A stretch of 64,000 bases of DNA from Nocardia vaccinii NBRC 15922. GTDB taxonomy: Bacteria > Actinomycetota > Actinomycetes > Mycobacteriales > Mycobacteriaceae. Where the stretch lies: NCBI RefSeq assembly GCF_001613305.1, contig NZ_BDCC01000070.1, forward strand, positions 1 through 64,000. Direction: 5' to 3'. Position 1 is the first letter of the stretch. The number at the start of each line of letters is the position of its first letter. The notes under the pieces were generated by a model, which made no database searches, was not told where the DNA came from, and saw only the letters and a list, made by a program, of their open reading frames with translations. Shown here in pieces: positions 9,054 through 18,686 of the stretch. The translations under genes and the position numbers were made by a program.

Positions 9054-9209
9054 GTTTGATGGAAGCGAAACTCTAAAGATGCAGGTAGCGGAAAGCCCAC
9101 GGGTTCGATGCGTCCCGTGGGCCGGGGTGCCGCCGGATGCGGTCCGTGCAATGCTGCTGCCGCGTGTGCGGATTGTCCTGGCCGAGAGGAGCTTTCGGCC
9201 TCGCTCGGG

Positions 9210-9479
9210 CTATCGGCGTCTGTGCGCGGGGGTCATTCGGGTGCCGATCGCCGGGCCCTGCCAGCCGCACGGTTGGGCGCAGGTGGCGATGGTTTCCGAA
9301 TCGGTGCTGCCGTCCGCGTAGGTGTGCGCGAGATGCGCCGCGCCGGCGGGATATCCGCAGCGCGGGCATTTGCCGAAGTAGTCGAGGATCTCGGTGACCG
9401 TGGAGTGGATCGGTGCGCCGGGCGGGTGCGGGCGGTCGCCGCCGTGTTGTGGCGACGAAGGGATTTCGACGGTGGTCAT
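9210..9479 (-). CDS. Small hypothetical protein with zinc-ribbon-like cysteines
   Basis: An 89-aa protein of unknown function. The C-terminal half has two CxxC-like pairs, CPRCGYP and CAQPCGW about 27 residues later, suggesting a small zinc ribbon. The N-terminal third is Pro/His-rich and probably disordered. The ATG at 9479 is preceded by GGGAG at good spacing; the open frame runs upstream to 9605 without further support. It is divergent from the TetR gene at 9669, and the 15-bp palindrome at 9549 lies between them, so it may share that control. Confidence 0.6.
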   Translation of the reverse strand: MTTVEIPSSPQHGGDRPHPPGAPIHSTVTEILDYFGKCPRCGYPAGAAHLAHTYADGSTDSETIATCAQPCGWQGPAIGTRMTPAHRRR

Positions 9480-9548
9480 GGGAACTCCCGGGCGGGTGCT
9501 GGGGTGAAGTTTGTCCGTATCAGCGGTGATATTGCACTCTATATTATT

Positions 9549-9563
9549 GAGAATAGCGTTCTC
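9549..9563. promoter_or_regulatory. TetR-type operator candidate between divergent genes
   Basis: The 15-mer GAGAATAGCGTTCTC is a near-perfect dyad (GAGAA-N5-TTCTC). It lies between the small zinc-ribbon gene (start 9479, minus) and the TetR gene (start 9669, plus). It matches the sites at 9016, 9039 and 11276. A site in front of the regulator's own gene is what autoregulation would predict. Confidence 0.65.
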
Positions 9564-9668
9564 GCTGCTCTGTGTCCGCATTCTCGTGAGCGATAGTGCG
9601 TGCACCTTGTGGCGCTCGCGCGGTAGACCTACTGTTGAGTCGGTAAGTTCGCCGAGCTAAGGAGTCCC

Positions 9669-10283
9669 GTGCCCGGTCACGCGCCTTCCCGGCCTTATCA
9701 GACGTTGCTGGCCAAGGGGGAACAGCGGCGTTCGCGAATTCTGGTGGTCGCACAGCGCCTGCTTACCCGCTACGGCTGGCGAAACACCACGCTCGCGCAG
9801 ATCGCCGAGAAGGCGGGGGTCACCCGTGCGGGACTGTTGCACCACTTCGAGTCCAAGGATCAACTGCTGCAGGCGGTGCTCGACGCGCGCGACGTGGACG
9901 ACGAGCGGCATGCGGATCTGGGCGGTGACGTGATCGCGGAGATCGAGAACGTGGTCGAGCGGTTTCGCCGCGCGCCCCAGCTGATCGGCATGTACACCGT
10001 GCTGCTGGCGGAGAACCTCGACCCGGACGCGCCGTTGCGCGGCCGGTTGCTCGAGCGGCATCGTGCGGGTGTCGAGGTCATCGCCGAGGGTATTCGGCGC
10101 GGCCAGCGCAGCGGCCGGTTCCGCGCGGATGTGGATCCGGCGGTGAAGGCCGTCGAGGTGGTCGCATTTCTCAGCGGAATGGAAACCACCTGGTTGCTGG
10201 ATCCCTCGATCTCGCTGGATCGGGTATTCCGGGACTACGCCCGGGCGCTCGCGCGCGAGCTCGCCCCTGCGGACCCGCGCTGA
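9669..10283 (+). CDS. TetR/AcrR family transcriptional regulator
   Basis: A 204-aa TetR protein. The HTH reads TTLAQIAEKAGVTRAGLLHHFESKDQLL near residues 39-66, and the C-terminal region has the ligand-domain pattern of fatty-acid or CoA-responsive actinobacterial regulators (general resemblance only). The start is GTG at 9669 with AAGGAG ending 4 bp upstream. A matching palindrome lies about 105 bp upstream and others precede the CaiB operon and the enoyl-CoA hydratase gene. That makes it the best candidate for the local repressor. Acyl-CoA as inducer would fit but is inference. Confidence 0.92.
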   Translation: MPGHAPSRPYQTLLAKGEQRRSRILVVAQRLLTRYGWRNTTLAQIAEKAGVTRAGLLHHFESKDQLLQAVLDARDVDDERHADLGGDVIAEIENVVERFRRAPQLIGMYTVLLAENLDPDAPLRGRLLERHRAGVEVIAEGIRRGQRSGRFRADVDPAVKAVEVVAFLSGMETTWLLDPSISLDRVFRDYARALARELAPADPR

Positions 10284-10311
10284 GCGGCGCCGCGAATCGG
10301 GCGCCGGGCGG

Positions 10312-11148
10312 TCACAGCCGCCCGTCGAGTCGCAGCGCGGGGTGCACCCACTCCGGTGAGCGGCGTTCCTTGAAGGCTCGGAACCCTTCGGCCGCTTCGG
10401 GTTTGCGAAGACTCGCCTGCATGCCGATCCGGTCGTAGAGGCCCAGATAGTTGTCCAGACTGGACTTGATCGCCGCCCGCGCGTCCGGCGCGGTGCGACA
10501 ACACTGCGCGAGGACCTCGCGGGCGGCCTCGGGAAGGTCCTCGTGCGGGACGACGCGGGCGACCATGCCCCAGTCCAGCGCCTCGTGCGCGGTCAGAGTG
10601 CGGCCGGTGAACATCAGGTCGCGGGTGCGCACCGGTCCGATCAGCCTGGCCAGCATCTGGCTGTAGTACGTATCGGCTATCCCGCGGTAGAGCTCGGGTA
10701 CCCGGAAGGTCGCGCGGTCGCTGACCACGGTCATATCGGCACACAGCGCGATTTGCAGTCCGCCGCCCTGGCACAGTCCGTTCACTGCCGCCACCACCGG
10801 TTTCGTGGATTGGCGCAAGGTTTCGAAGGGTAGTGCGTCCATGCCCAGCGCCGAACCGAAACTCATCCAGTTGTCGCTGCCGCCGCCACCCATATCGCCG
10901 CCGGGTGCGAAGACGTCGCCCGTGCCGGTGATCAGCAGCCCGGCCAGATCCGGATCGGAACCGACGTGATTCACCGCGTACTTGATGCCGAAGTACATCG
11001 CCGGGGTCATCGCGTTGCGCGCCTCGGGACGATCCAGCGTGCAGACCCCGAACGGCCCCTCTCGCGTGAACCGCAGATACGGCGTGCCCAGCCAATCGCC
11101 CTGCGGTGGTCGCGGGTCCTGTTGTGCGGCAGGGCTTTCCGTCACCAT
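10312..11148 (-). CDS. Enoyl-CoA hydratase/isomerase family protein
   Basis: A 278-aa crotonase-fold protein. It has the N-terminal LDRPEARNAMTPAMY, a glycine-rich oxyanion loop (GTGDVFAPGGDMGGGG), and the second oxyanion block AVNGLCQGGGLQIALCADM. The usual catalytic Glu pair is not evident from reading, so a hydratase, isomerase or hydrolase role stays open. The ATG at 11148 has GAAGGAGAC upstream. It converges with the TetR gene and has its own palindromic operator candidate at 11276-11290. Confidence 0.9.
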   Translation of the reverse strand: MVTESPAAQQDPRPPQGDWLGTPYLRFTREGPFGVCTLDRPEARNAMTPAMYFGIKYAVNHVGSDPDLAGLLITGTGDVFAPGGDMGGGGSDNWMSFGSALGMDALPFETLRQSTKPVVAAVNGLCQGGGLQIALCADMTVVSDRATFRVPELYRGIADTYYSQMLARLIGPVRTRDLMFTGRTLTAHEALDWGMVARVVPHEDLPEAAREVLAQCCRTAPDARAAIKSSLDNYLGLYDRIGMQASLRKPEAAEGFRAFKERRSPEWVHPALRLDGRL

Positions 11149-11275
11149 GTCTCCTTCGCTGGGCGCTGGGTCATGTCTGCGCTTCGCGGAATGCGAGCAT
11201 GATCTCGAAAGGTCGGATCGGCGTCGCTGGTCACTTCAACCCACTCCGTTCGCGGCAGTATCATTCCCGATAGCT

Positions 11276-11290
11276 GAGAATAGTATTCTC
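11276..11290. promoter_or_regulatory. TetR-type operator candidate upstream of the enoyl-CoA hydratase gene
   Basis: GAGAATAGTATTCTC is a dyad with arms GAGAATA and TATTCTC around one central base, the most symmetric of the four sites in the window. It is 128 bp upstream of the ATG at 11148. Nothing else coding was found in the 315-bp gap 11149-11463. Confidence 0.65.
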
Positions 11291-11463
11291 GCGCGTATCC
11301 CGGGATGCTTCGGCTCGATTCGCCGAAGGCGATCCGGCTGGGCGCGGCAGCGATTGCCCGGCAAGGCTTCTCGCTACCGCCGTACGAGATCGCCCGGTGC
11401 CCGGATGTGCCGGCCCAGCGGCCGCGGGAGTGCTCTCGGTATTTCCGCCGGTCCGGCGTGCGG

Positions 11464-11691
11464 TCAGGATTTCTTGCTGGGGATGACGATGACCACGATC
11501 AGGGTCAGGATGCTGAAGAACAGGCCGAGAATTCCCCAGCCGAGCGGGTTGCGTCCCTTGAATCCGGCGATCGCGCCGCAGATGATCGCGGCCAGGATGC
11601 TGCCGATGGCCACGAAGACGCCCTTGATTCCGCGCAGAATGAAACCGGCGGCTTCGGGGTGGGTTTGCACAGCCGACAGTAGCGTTGTCAT
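11464..11691 (-). CDS. Small two-helix membrane protein (YeaQ/GlsB-like), probable stress protein
   Basis: A 75-aa protein with two hydrophobic helices: about residues 22-45 (glycine/alanine-rich, GSILAAIICGAIAGF) and 50-70 (GWGILGLFFSILTLIVVIVI), ending PSKKS. Size and the Gly-rich first helix resemble the transglycosylase-associated/YeaQ stress-protein group, but this is only a likeness. The ATG at 11691 has AGAGGAAC upstream. A SigF/SigB-type promoter (GTTT-N15-GGGTAT) lies about 60-85 bp upstream, so stress-sigma control is likely. Confidence 0.65.
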   Translation of the reverse strand: MTTLLSAVQTHPEAAGFILRGIKGVFVAIGSILAAIICGAIAGFKGRNPLGWGILGLFFSILTLIVVIVIPSKKS

Positions 11692-11750
11692 CGCCGTTCC
11701 TCTCATTCGTGCCGCGCGGTCTTTGTCACCGCTCGGCGGCAGGAAAGCAG

Positions 11751-11775
11751 ATACCCCGCAACTCCCGTCGCAAAC
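11751..11775 (-). promoter_or_regulatory. SigF/SigB-type promoter reading leftwards
   Basis: On the minus strand GTTT (11775-11772), a 15-bp spacer and GGGTAT (11756-11751) match the alternative-sigma consensus GTTT-N14..16-GGGTAT of actinobacteria. It reads towards the small membrane protein gene starting at 11691. Its -35 box lies within the perfect 14-bp palindrome CAAACGGCCGTTTG (11771-11784), which also supplies the -35 box of a rightward promoter. Confidence 0.6.
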
Positions 11776-11779
11776 GGCC

Positions 11780-11803
11780 GTTTGACCCCTACCGGACGGG
11801 ATA
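11780..11803 (+). promoter_or_regulatory. Possible divergent SigF/SigB-type promoter reading rightwards
   Basis: GTTT at 11780-11783, a 14-bp spacer and GGGATA at 11798-11803 form a weaker match to the same sigma class. It reads towards the two-gene unit starting at 11870. The -35 box is the second arm of the palindrome that carries the leftward -35 box. Confidence 0.4.
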
Positions 11804-11869
11804 TTGCCGTGAGGTCCGTTCGAAGACGCGGCGCGAAAGCAGGTCGCAGCCGCAACAGGAGGAAATGTC

Positions 11870-12052
11870 GTGGCGTCGTTGGTTTCGCTGATCGTTGTCG
11901 TGTTGGGAAGCCTGGCGGCGACGGTCATCCTTGCCTACGGTGCGGTGGCGTGGAGTTACCGACGCAGGATCATGACTGTGTTCCGGGGCGAGAAGCCGGT
12001 GGACAAGCCCGTCCGCATAACCCCGTTGCCGAAGGCCGACCTGGCCGTATGA
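11870..12052 (+). CDS. Small single-pass membrane protein
   Basis: A 60-aa protein with one N-terminal membrane helix (about residues 3-28) followed by a basic, cytoplasm-facing tail (SYRRRIMTVFRGEKP). No family is recognised. The start is GTG at 11870 after a strong AGGAGGAAA site. Its stop overlaps the start of the downstream anti-sigma gene (ATGA), so the two are translationally coupled. It may help localise or tune the anti-sigma protein, which is speculative. Confidence 0.65.
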   Translation: MASLVSLIVVVLGSLAATVILAYGAVAWSYRRRIMTVFRGEKPVDKPVRITPLPKADLAV

Positions 12053-12492
12053 CAGTAACCAACCTGCGCCGAACGCCGTCACTGGAACTGAACTTCGCGG
12101 CCGTGCCGGACCGGCTCGGCCAGGTCCGCGGCGCGGTGCGTTCGTGGCTCGTCCGGATCTCGATGGACGAGAGCCGGATCGCCGATCTGCTGCTGGCCGT
12201 GGACGAGGCGTGTACCAACGCCGTCGAACACGGCCACCGCGGCGACGGCGGTCCCGTCTCGCTGACCGGCCGTGTCGAGGGGGACCGGCTGCACATCGTC
12301 GTCGCCGATCACGGGCGGTGGAAGCCGCAGGACCCGGAGCCGGACCAGATGCGCGGACGGGGGATGGCGATCATCCGCGCGGTCGTCCCGGACGTCGAGA
12401 TACGCACCGGGGACACCGGCACGGTCGTGGAGATGCGAGTGCGCATCCCGGAACGGGGCGGCCGCGAGGGCTCCGCCCGTTTCGGCGCCTGA
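12049..12492 (+). CDS. Anti-sigma factor / serine-protein kinase (RsbW-type HATPase)
   Basis: A 147-aa GHKL-ATPase protein of the RsbW/SpoIIAB type. The N-box reads LLLAVDEACTNAVEHGHR near residues 46-63, the G1 box VADHGRWKP and the G2 box MRGRGMAIIRAV. These proteins phosphorylate a STAS antagonist and sequester a SigB/F-type sigma factor. The start at 12049 was preferred to the upstream open frame because it makes a 4-bp overlap with the small membrane gene. The sigma gene at 13270-14061 and the STAS genes nearby are the likely partners. Confidence 0.88.
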   Translation: MTVTNLRRTPSLELNFAAVPDRLGQVRGAVRSWLVRISMDESRIADLLLAVDEACTNAVEHGHRGDGGPVSLTGRVEGDRLHIVVADHGRWKPQDPEPDQMRGRGMAIIRAVVPDVEIRTGDTGTVVEMRVRIPERGGREGSARFGA

Positions 12493-12497
12493 CCGGT

Positions 12498-13196
12498 TTA
12501 CTCGGCGGCAGCCTGCATCCGATCGATGCGCTCGTGCACCGTGAGCAGCACGTGGTCGAACCTCGTACGCAGACCAGGGGTGTTCGGGTTCAGGCTCCGG
12601 GCCTCCTCGACCAACCGGACGGCCAGATCGCGCAGTTTGGTGTTGGTCTGCTGTGAGCGCCATTTCAGCACCGCGAAGGCCTGTTCCGGACTGAGGTCGT
12701 AGACCAGGACGAGCACGCCCTTGGCCTGCTCGATCGGCGCGCGCGCGGCGATCACCTCGGGCAGAGCCTCGCTGAGGGCCTCGTTGCGCTCCTGCTCGAT
12801 GGCATCAGTGAGATCGACGAAGTACCCCGTCGTGCCGATCACCGTGCCCTCGTCATCGGTCTCGTATTCGCCGATGACGACGACCTCGTGCACCGCCCCG
12901 CCGGTATCGATGATGCGGTGTCGGCTGGAGAACGGGTCGCCACAGGTCACGACCTTCTCCAACACCGCCTCGAGATCGGCCCGATCGTCCGGATGCTGGT
13001 GTGAGACAAGCAGTTCGGTGGTCGGCTCGACGGCGCCGGGCTCGTAGCCGAACATCCGCGCCAACTCGTCGGACCATTCCCACCGATGCTGTGCGAGCGA
13101 GAATCGGAACTCGCCCGCTTCGGAACACGCCTCGTTGCTCATCACACTGCCGAGCGCTGTCACGAGGTGTGGCTCGAACTGTTCACTATCGATCAC
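12498..13196 (-). CDS. PAS-ANTAR domain protein (probable antiterminator)
   Basis: A 232-aa protein. A PAS domain spans roughly residues 28-130 (FRFSLAQHRWEWSDELARMFGYEPG and the later VIGTTGYFVDLTDAI). It is followed by a linker helix and an ANTAR RNA-binding domain at about 140-200 (APIEQAKGVLVLVYDLSPEQAFAVLKWRSQ). ANTAR proteins bind two-hexaloop RNA motifs and prevent transcription termination. The PAS domain suggests redox, light or ligand input. It converges with the anti-sigma gene, leaving only 5 bp between stops. Confidence 0.88.
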   Translation of the reverse strand: MIDSEQFEPHLVTALGSVMSNEACSEAGEFRFSLAQHRWEWSDELARMFGYEPGAVEPTTELLVSHQHPDDRADLEAVLEKVVTCGDPFSSRHRIIDTGGAVHEVVVIGEYETDDEGTVIGTTGYFVDLTDAIEQERNEALSEALPEVIAARAPIEQAKGVLVLVYDLSPEQAFAVLKWRSQQTNTKLRDLAVRLVEEARSLNPNTPGLRTRFDHVLLTVHERIDRMQAAAE

Positions 13197-13269
13197 CGCA
13201 ATATTATCCGCCCAGGTCGTCGTGCCGGTGGCGGCACGGTCCGAATCCGCCGCACCGGCCCCGTGCCGT

Positions 13270-14061
13270 TCAGTCCGGCAGTGCCTGCTGTCGCAGCGTC
13301 TTCAGTGTCTTCGCGAGCAATCGGGACACCTGCATCTGCGAACATCCGAGTCGGTCGGCGATCTGCTTCTGCGACATCGAACCGTAGAAACGCATGATCA
13401 GCACCTCGCGTTCCCGATCGGGGAGCGCCGCGAGCAGCGGTTTGACGGCCAGGTAGTCCTCGACGAATTCGTAACGGGGTTCCTCCGCGCCCAGGGTGTC
13501 GCGCAGCGGGGGCGTGGAGTCGCTGTCGTCGTGGTCGGCGCCGTCCAGCGAGGCGGTCTGGTAGGCGTTGCGGGCGATCAGCGCCTGGGTCACCTCCGAG
13601 AGATCGACCTCGAGTTCGTCGGCGATCTCCCGCGCGCGGGGCACCCGGCCCAGCTCATGGCTCAGCTTCTCGATCGCCGGGCCCAGCCTCAGCTGAATCT
13701 CCTTCAGCCGCCGCGGGACTCGGATCGTCCAGGCATGGTCGCGGAAGTGCCGACGCACCTCGCCCATGACCGTCGGCACCGCGAAACCCAGGAACGTCGC
13801 GCCGAAATCCGGGTCGAAGCGGTCCACCGCGGCGACCAGTCCGACGCGGGCGATCTGCAGGAGGTCCTCGAAGTTCTCCCCGCGTCCGGAGAACCTGCGG
13901 GCGACGTGCTCGGCCATGGGCAGGCAGCGGGAGATGATCTGCTCGCGCAGCTGCCGTCGCCGTGGGTCGTCCTCGGCGAGTCCGGCCATCTCGGCGAACA
14001 GCGGCTCGAGATTCTCGTAACCCTCACCGGTGTCCTTCGCGGGACCGGAGGAGTTGGTCAT
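13270..14061 (-). CDS. RNA polymerase sigma factor, SigB/SigF/SigG subfamily
   Basis: A 263-aa group 3 sigma factor. Region 2 (NFEDLLQIARVGLVAAVDRFDPDFGATFLGFAVPTVMGEVRRHFRD, given as a landmark), region 3 (RVPRAREIADELEVDLSEV) and region 4 (LPDREREVLIMRFYGSMSQKQIADRLGCSQMQVSRLL) are all present, so it should be functional. The ATG at 14061 overlaps the stop of the upstream anti-sigma gene (ATGA); an in-frame codon at 14079 is less likely. This sigma class reads GTTT-N15-GGGTAT promoters, one of which lies at 11751-11775. Confidence 0.92.
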   Translation of the reverse strand: MTNSSGPAKDTGEGYENLEPLFAEMAGLAEDDPRRRQLREQIISRCLPMAEHVARRFSGRGENFEDLLQIARVGLVAAVDRFDPDFGATFLGFAVPTVMGEVRRHFRDHAWTIRVPRRLKEIQLRLGPAIEKLSHELGRVPRAREIADELEVDLSEVTQALIARNAYQTASLDGADHDDSDSTPPLRDTLGAEEPRYEFVEDYLAVKPLLAALPDREREVLIMRFYGSMSQKQIADRLGCSQMQVSRLLAKTLKTLRQQALPD

Positions 14062-14486
14062 CGCACCCCGCTCGTCCAACGGAATTCGATGGTCGTGCGG
14101 TACCCGTTCGTCGCCGCGTCGAGCGGATCGACCGTGGTGCTCACCGAATCGGTCAGCGTGGACACGATATGCCAGCTCATACCATTCTGATCGGGCCCGT
14201 GGTCCGATGCGGCGATCGAGGAGACCCGGATGGTCATCGATGCGTTGTCGTAGCCGATCTCACAGTCGAGCTCCGATCCGGGGACGGCATCCCGAATCAG
14301 CGTGGTGGCGACCTCTTCCAGCGCGAGCCGGATATCGGTCACCTCGTCGATGCCGAAGTCCGCCAGCAGCGCGATGGTCTCGGCGACGGCTCGCAGCATC
14401 GCCAGTTCTTCGAAATCCGCACTCACCCGGATACCGATCGTGCGGGTGCGCGCCGCCGACGCGGATGTCGTCTCGTCCAGACTCAC
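14058..14486 (-). CDS. Anti-sigma regulatory factor (HATPase_c)
   Basis: A 142-aa GHKL-type protein. The N-box is DIRLALEEVATTLIRDAVPG. A typical G1 ATP lid is not evident, as in UsfX/RsbW-type anti-sigma factors of mycobacteria. The GTG at 14486 with GGGAG upstream is the chosen start; the upstream frame to 15056 is antisense to the STAS gene. The 4-bp overlap with the sigma gene marks it as the cognate anti-sigma factor. Confidence 0.85.
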   Translation of the reverse strand: MSLDETTSASAARTRTIGIRVSADFEELAMLRAVAETIALLADFGIDEVTDIRLALEEVATTLIRDAVPGSELDCEIGYDNASMTIRVSSIAASDHGPDQNGMSWHIVSTLTDSVSTTVDPLDAATNGYRTTIEFRWTSGVR

Positions 14487-14676
14487 TTCACTACTCCCGA
14501 ATTCCGTATCGCGGCCGAACCTCTCGTTATTCTCTGCGAGCGTACTGATCGCCGAACCGCTCCGTCTTCGCGGTACGCCCTGCCCCGGTCCGGTGCGGTA
14601 GGTTCTACCACGGAGAACATGGTTCGGCGCCGGCGGACGGACCCTTCGCGCCGAACCCGTGCAACGGAGGTGAACG

Positions 14677-15042
14677 GTGGCGATGAGCGGGGACGAGACG
14701 CACACGCTCGATATCGAGGTGCACACCCGGGAGAACACCAAGGTGGTCGCGGTGCGCGGGGAGATCGACATCGTCTCGGTGCCGGAGTTGCAGACCGCCC
14801 TCGAACAGGCCGGCCAGGACGGCGCCGCGGCGGTCGCGGACCTGTCCGGGGTCGGTTTCATGGGGTCGGCCGGACTCAGCGCCCTGCTGGTCGTCGCCGA
14901 GGCGGCCAAACCGGAGCGGTTGCGGGTGGTGGCCTCCACCGCGGTGCGCCGCCCCATCGAGGTGACCGGACTGGACCAGGTGCTGGCGGTATTCGACACG
15001 CTCGATGCCGCCCTGGCCGCCGGGCGGCAGAGCGCGTCCTGA
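14677..15042 (+). CDS. STAS-domain anti-sigma factor antagonist
   Basis: A 121-aa SpoIIAA/RsbV-type protein made of one STAS domain. It has the beta-start VVAVRGEIDIVSVPEL and the phospho-acceptor loop VGFMGSAGLSALL, whose serine would be phosphorylated by an RsbW-type kinase. When unphosphorylated it should release the sigma factor. The start is GTG at 14677 (an ATG lies two codons later) with GGAGGTG upstream. It is divergent from the sigma/anti-sigma pair. Confidence 0.9.
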   Translation: MAMSGDETHTLDIEVHTRENTKVVAVRGEIDIVSVPELQTALEQAGQDGAAAVADLSGVGFMGSAGLSALLVVAEAAKPERLRVVASTAVRRPIEVTGLDQVLAVFDTLDAALAAGRQSAS

Positions 15043-15052
15043 GCTGTCGCGC

Positions 15053-15489
15053 TCACAGGTTCGGCAAGCGCACGACCTGAACGAAGAATTCGTCGATCTG
15101 CTTGATGGCCGCGATGAACTGATCGATGTCGACCGGCTTGGTGACGTACGCGTTCGCGTGCAGCCGGTAGCTGCGCAGGATGTCCTCCTCCGCCGCGGAG
15201 GTGGTGAGCACGACCACCGGGATATGCGACAGGTCCGGGTCGGACTTGATCTTGCCCAGCACCTCGCGGCCGTCGTATTTGGGCAGGTTCAGATCCAGCA
15301 GGATCAGATCCGGGCGTGGGGCCCCGGCATGTTCACCCTGGCGGTAGAGGAAGTCCAGCGCCTCCTGCCCGTCGTGGGCGACGTGCAGGGTGTTGCCGAT
15401 CTTGTTGTCCTCGAACGCTTCTCGGGTCATCAGCTCGTCTGCGGGGTCGTCCTCCACAAGCAGGATGTCGATCGGTTGGCCGGCTCGGT

Positions 15490-15493
<4 letters not shown>
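15053..15493 (-). CDS. Single-domain response regulator (Rcp1-like)
   Basis: A 146-aa stand-alone receiver domain. The acidic pocket is ILLVEDDPADELM, the phospho-acceptor Asp is in LILLDLNLPKYDG, the switch Thr is in VVVLTTSAAEED, and the Lys is in AYVTKPVD. There is no output domain. This class shuttles phosphate from large hybrid-like kinases. Its ATG overlaps the stop of the kinase gene, so kinase and receiver are made together. Confidence 0.93.
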
Positions 15494-17105
<1,612 letters not shown>

Positions 17106-17109
<4 letters not shown>

Positions 17110-18332
17110 CGGTCCGCGTCCTCCTTCCGCCATCGCAGATGCAGGATCGCCAGATCGTCGTCCAAGCCGCCGGCCGGTTCGGCCAGGCCCTCGACCCGCG
17201 CGATCAGATCGTCGACGAAACGCTCGGGCACCGGGCCGATCACCTGCCGGGCCAGATCGAGCAGACCATCCTCGCCCAGCCGGCCCTTGGCCGCGTCGAC
17301 ACAGCCCTCGAAGAGCCCGTCGGTCAGCAACATCAGGCTGGTGTCCGGTGACATCGTCACCTCGTGCACCGGCCACTTCGCGCACTCGGGGAAGAAGCCC
17401 AGGGCGGGGCCGCCCGGCACCTCGAGCCAGCGCAGTTCGCCGTTCGAATGCACCAGCAGGCCGGGATGTCCGGCGCGCTGGATCCGCACCGTCCGGGAAG
17501 CGGGATCGAGGACCAGCGACGTGGCGGTGGCGAAGGTCTGCCGTTGGACGCGTTCGGCCAGCAGCACCTCCTCCAGCAGCTGCAACTGCCGCGCGCCGAC
17601 GATGCCGCTGAGAACCAGTGTGCGCCAAGCCAATCGCAGCGCCACACCGGTGGCCGCGGCGTCGGGGTCGTGACCCGACACGTCGCCGATGACCGCGTGC
17701 ACGAGTCCCGCGGAGTCCTGGACGACGTCGTAGAAGTCCCCGCCCAGCAGGGCATGGTCGCGGCCGGGACGGTAGCGCGCGATCACCTGCACCGCACTGT
17801 CGTGTGACAGCAGCGGGGTGGGCAGCAGGCCGCGTTCCAGGCGGGCGTTCTCCCGGGCGCGCATCTGACTGGCCTGCAGCGCCACGGTCGCGCGCTCGGC
17901 CTGCTTGCGCTGTACGGCGTACCGCATCGAGCGGTCGAACAGCTCCTGGTCGACCCGGCCTTTGACCAGGTAATCCTGGGCGCCCGCGGCGACCGCGGCC
18001 AGTCCGGTGCGTTCCTCGTCCAGTCCGGTCATAACCACGACCGCGGCGTCGGTGTGCCGGTGGATGCGGGCCAGCGCCTGGAGTCCCTGGGCATCGGGGA
18101 GATGCAGGTCGAGCAGGACGCAGTCGGGTGTCTGTGTCGTCAGGTAGGCGTCGGCCTCGGTCAGCGTCCGCACCCAGTGCATCCGCGGCCTGGCTTCCGC
18201 ACCGACCAGTTCCTCCACCAGCAGTGCATCGCCGGGGTCGTCCTCGACCAGCAGGATCGCCATGTCCTGCAGCCGTGCGACTATTCCCGCCGAGTGGTCG
18301 GTGAATACCGCCACCACGGCCTCCGATCTCAT
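17106..18332 (-). CDS. Response regulator with PP2C (SpoIIE/RsbU-type) phosphatase output
   Basis: A 408-aa protein. The N-terminal receiver has ILLVEDDPGDALLVEEL, the Asp in VLLDLHLPDAQG and a Lys in DYLVKG. A helical linker (about 130-165) leads to a PPM phosphatase with GGDFYDVVQDS, VIGDVSGHDPDAAA, LLTDGLFEGCVDA and DDDLAIL. These metal-binding acidic residues are all present. Such phosphatases dephosphorylate STAS antagonists and so switch on the sigma factor. It is the first gene of the three-gene phosphorelay operon. Confidence 0.92.
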
Positions 18333-18686
18333 GGATCCTGCGCGTTATGCGCACGCCGAATACCCGTCGGCCGGTTGCTGGACCGTGAGGCAGCGACGAT
18401 CGTATCCGATTCCGTCGCGAAACTGCCCATCCCGACGGCTGAGCCCTGCTTCACCGGCCGGAGGCGCAGCATCCGCGCAGCAGCCACGACGTGCCGGCCG
18501 GGCCGAACGTGATCAGCGTCGCTGTCGTTCCGACGCCGGATGAGCGGCTATCGAAGGTGGTGAGCCGGGTGCGCCCGATATGCCCGGTATGCCTTGCCGA
18601 CTGCATGAGCTCTTTCGATGTCTCGGATAGTGTTGCCCGCCGGGGCGGGGCTGTGTCGTCTATTTGCCATGGAGAGTGAGGGCGTG
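18333..18686. other. Divergent intergenic region, nothing recognised
   Basis: A 354-bp gap between the phosphatase gene (minus) and the STAS gene (plus). I see no supported gene, no convincing GTTT-N15-GGGTAT promoter and no strong dyad. In-frame codons upstream of 18687 (ATG at 18669, another at 18618) could lengthen the STAS protein. Confidence 0.4.

Noticed and set aside
9033..9054. Inverted repeat CGAGAGT-N8-ACTCTCG
   Set aside because: It overlaps the two 15-bp dyads and is explained by their tandem arrangement; the 15-bp model also accounts for the other two sites.
17110..18354. N-terminal extension of the histidine kinase to 954 residues
   Set aside because: The added stretch is antisense-type Arg/Gly-rich sequence over the phosphatase gene, and the ATG at 17109 makes a perfect ATGA overlap.
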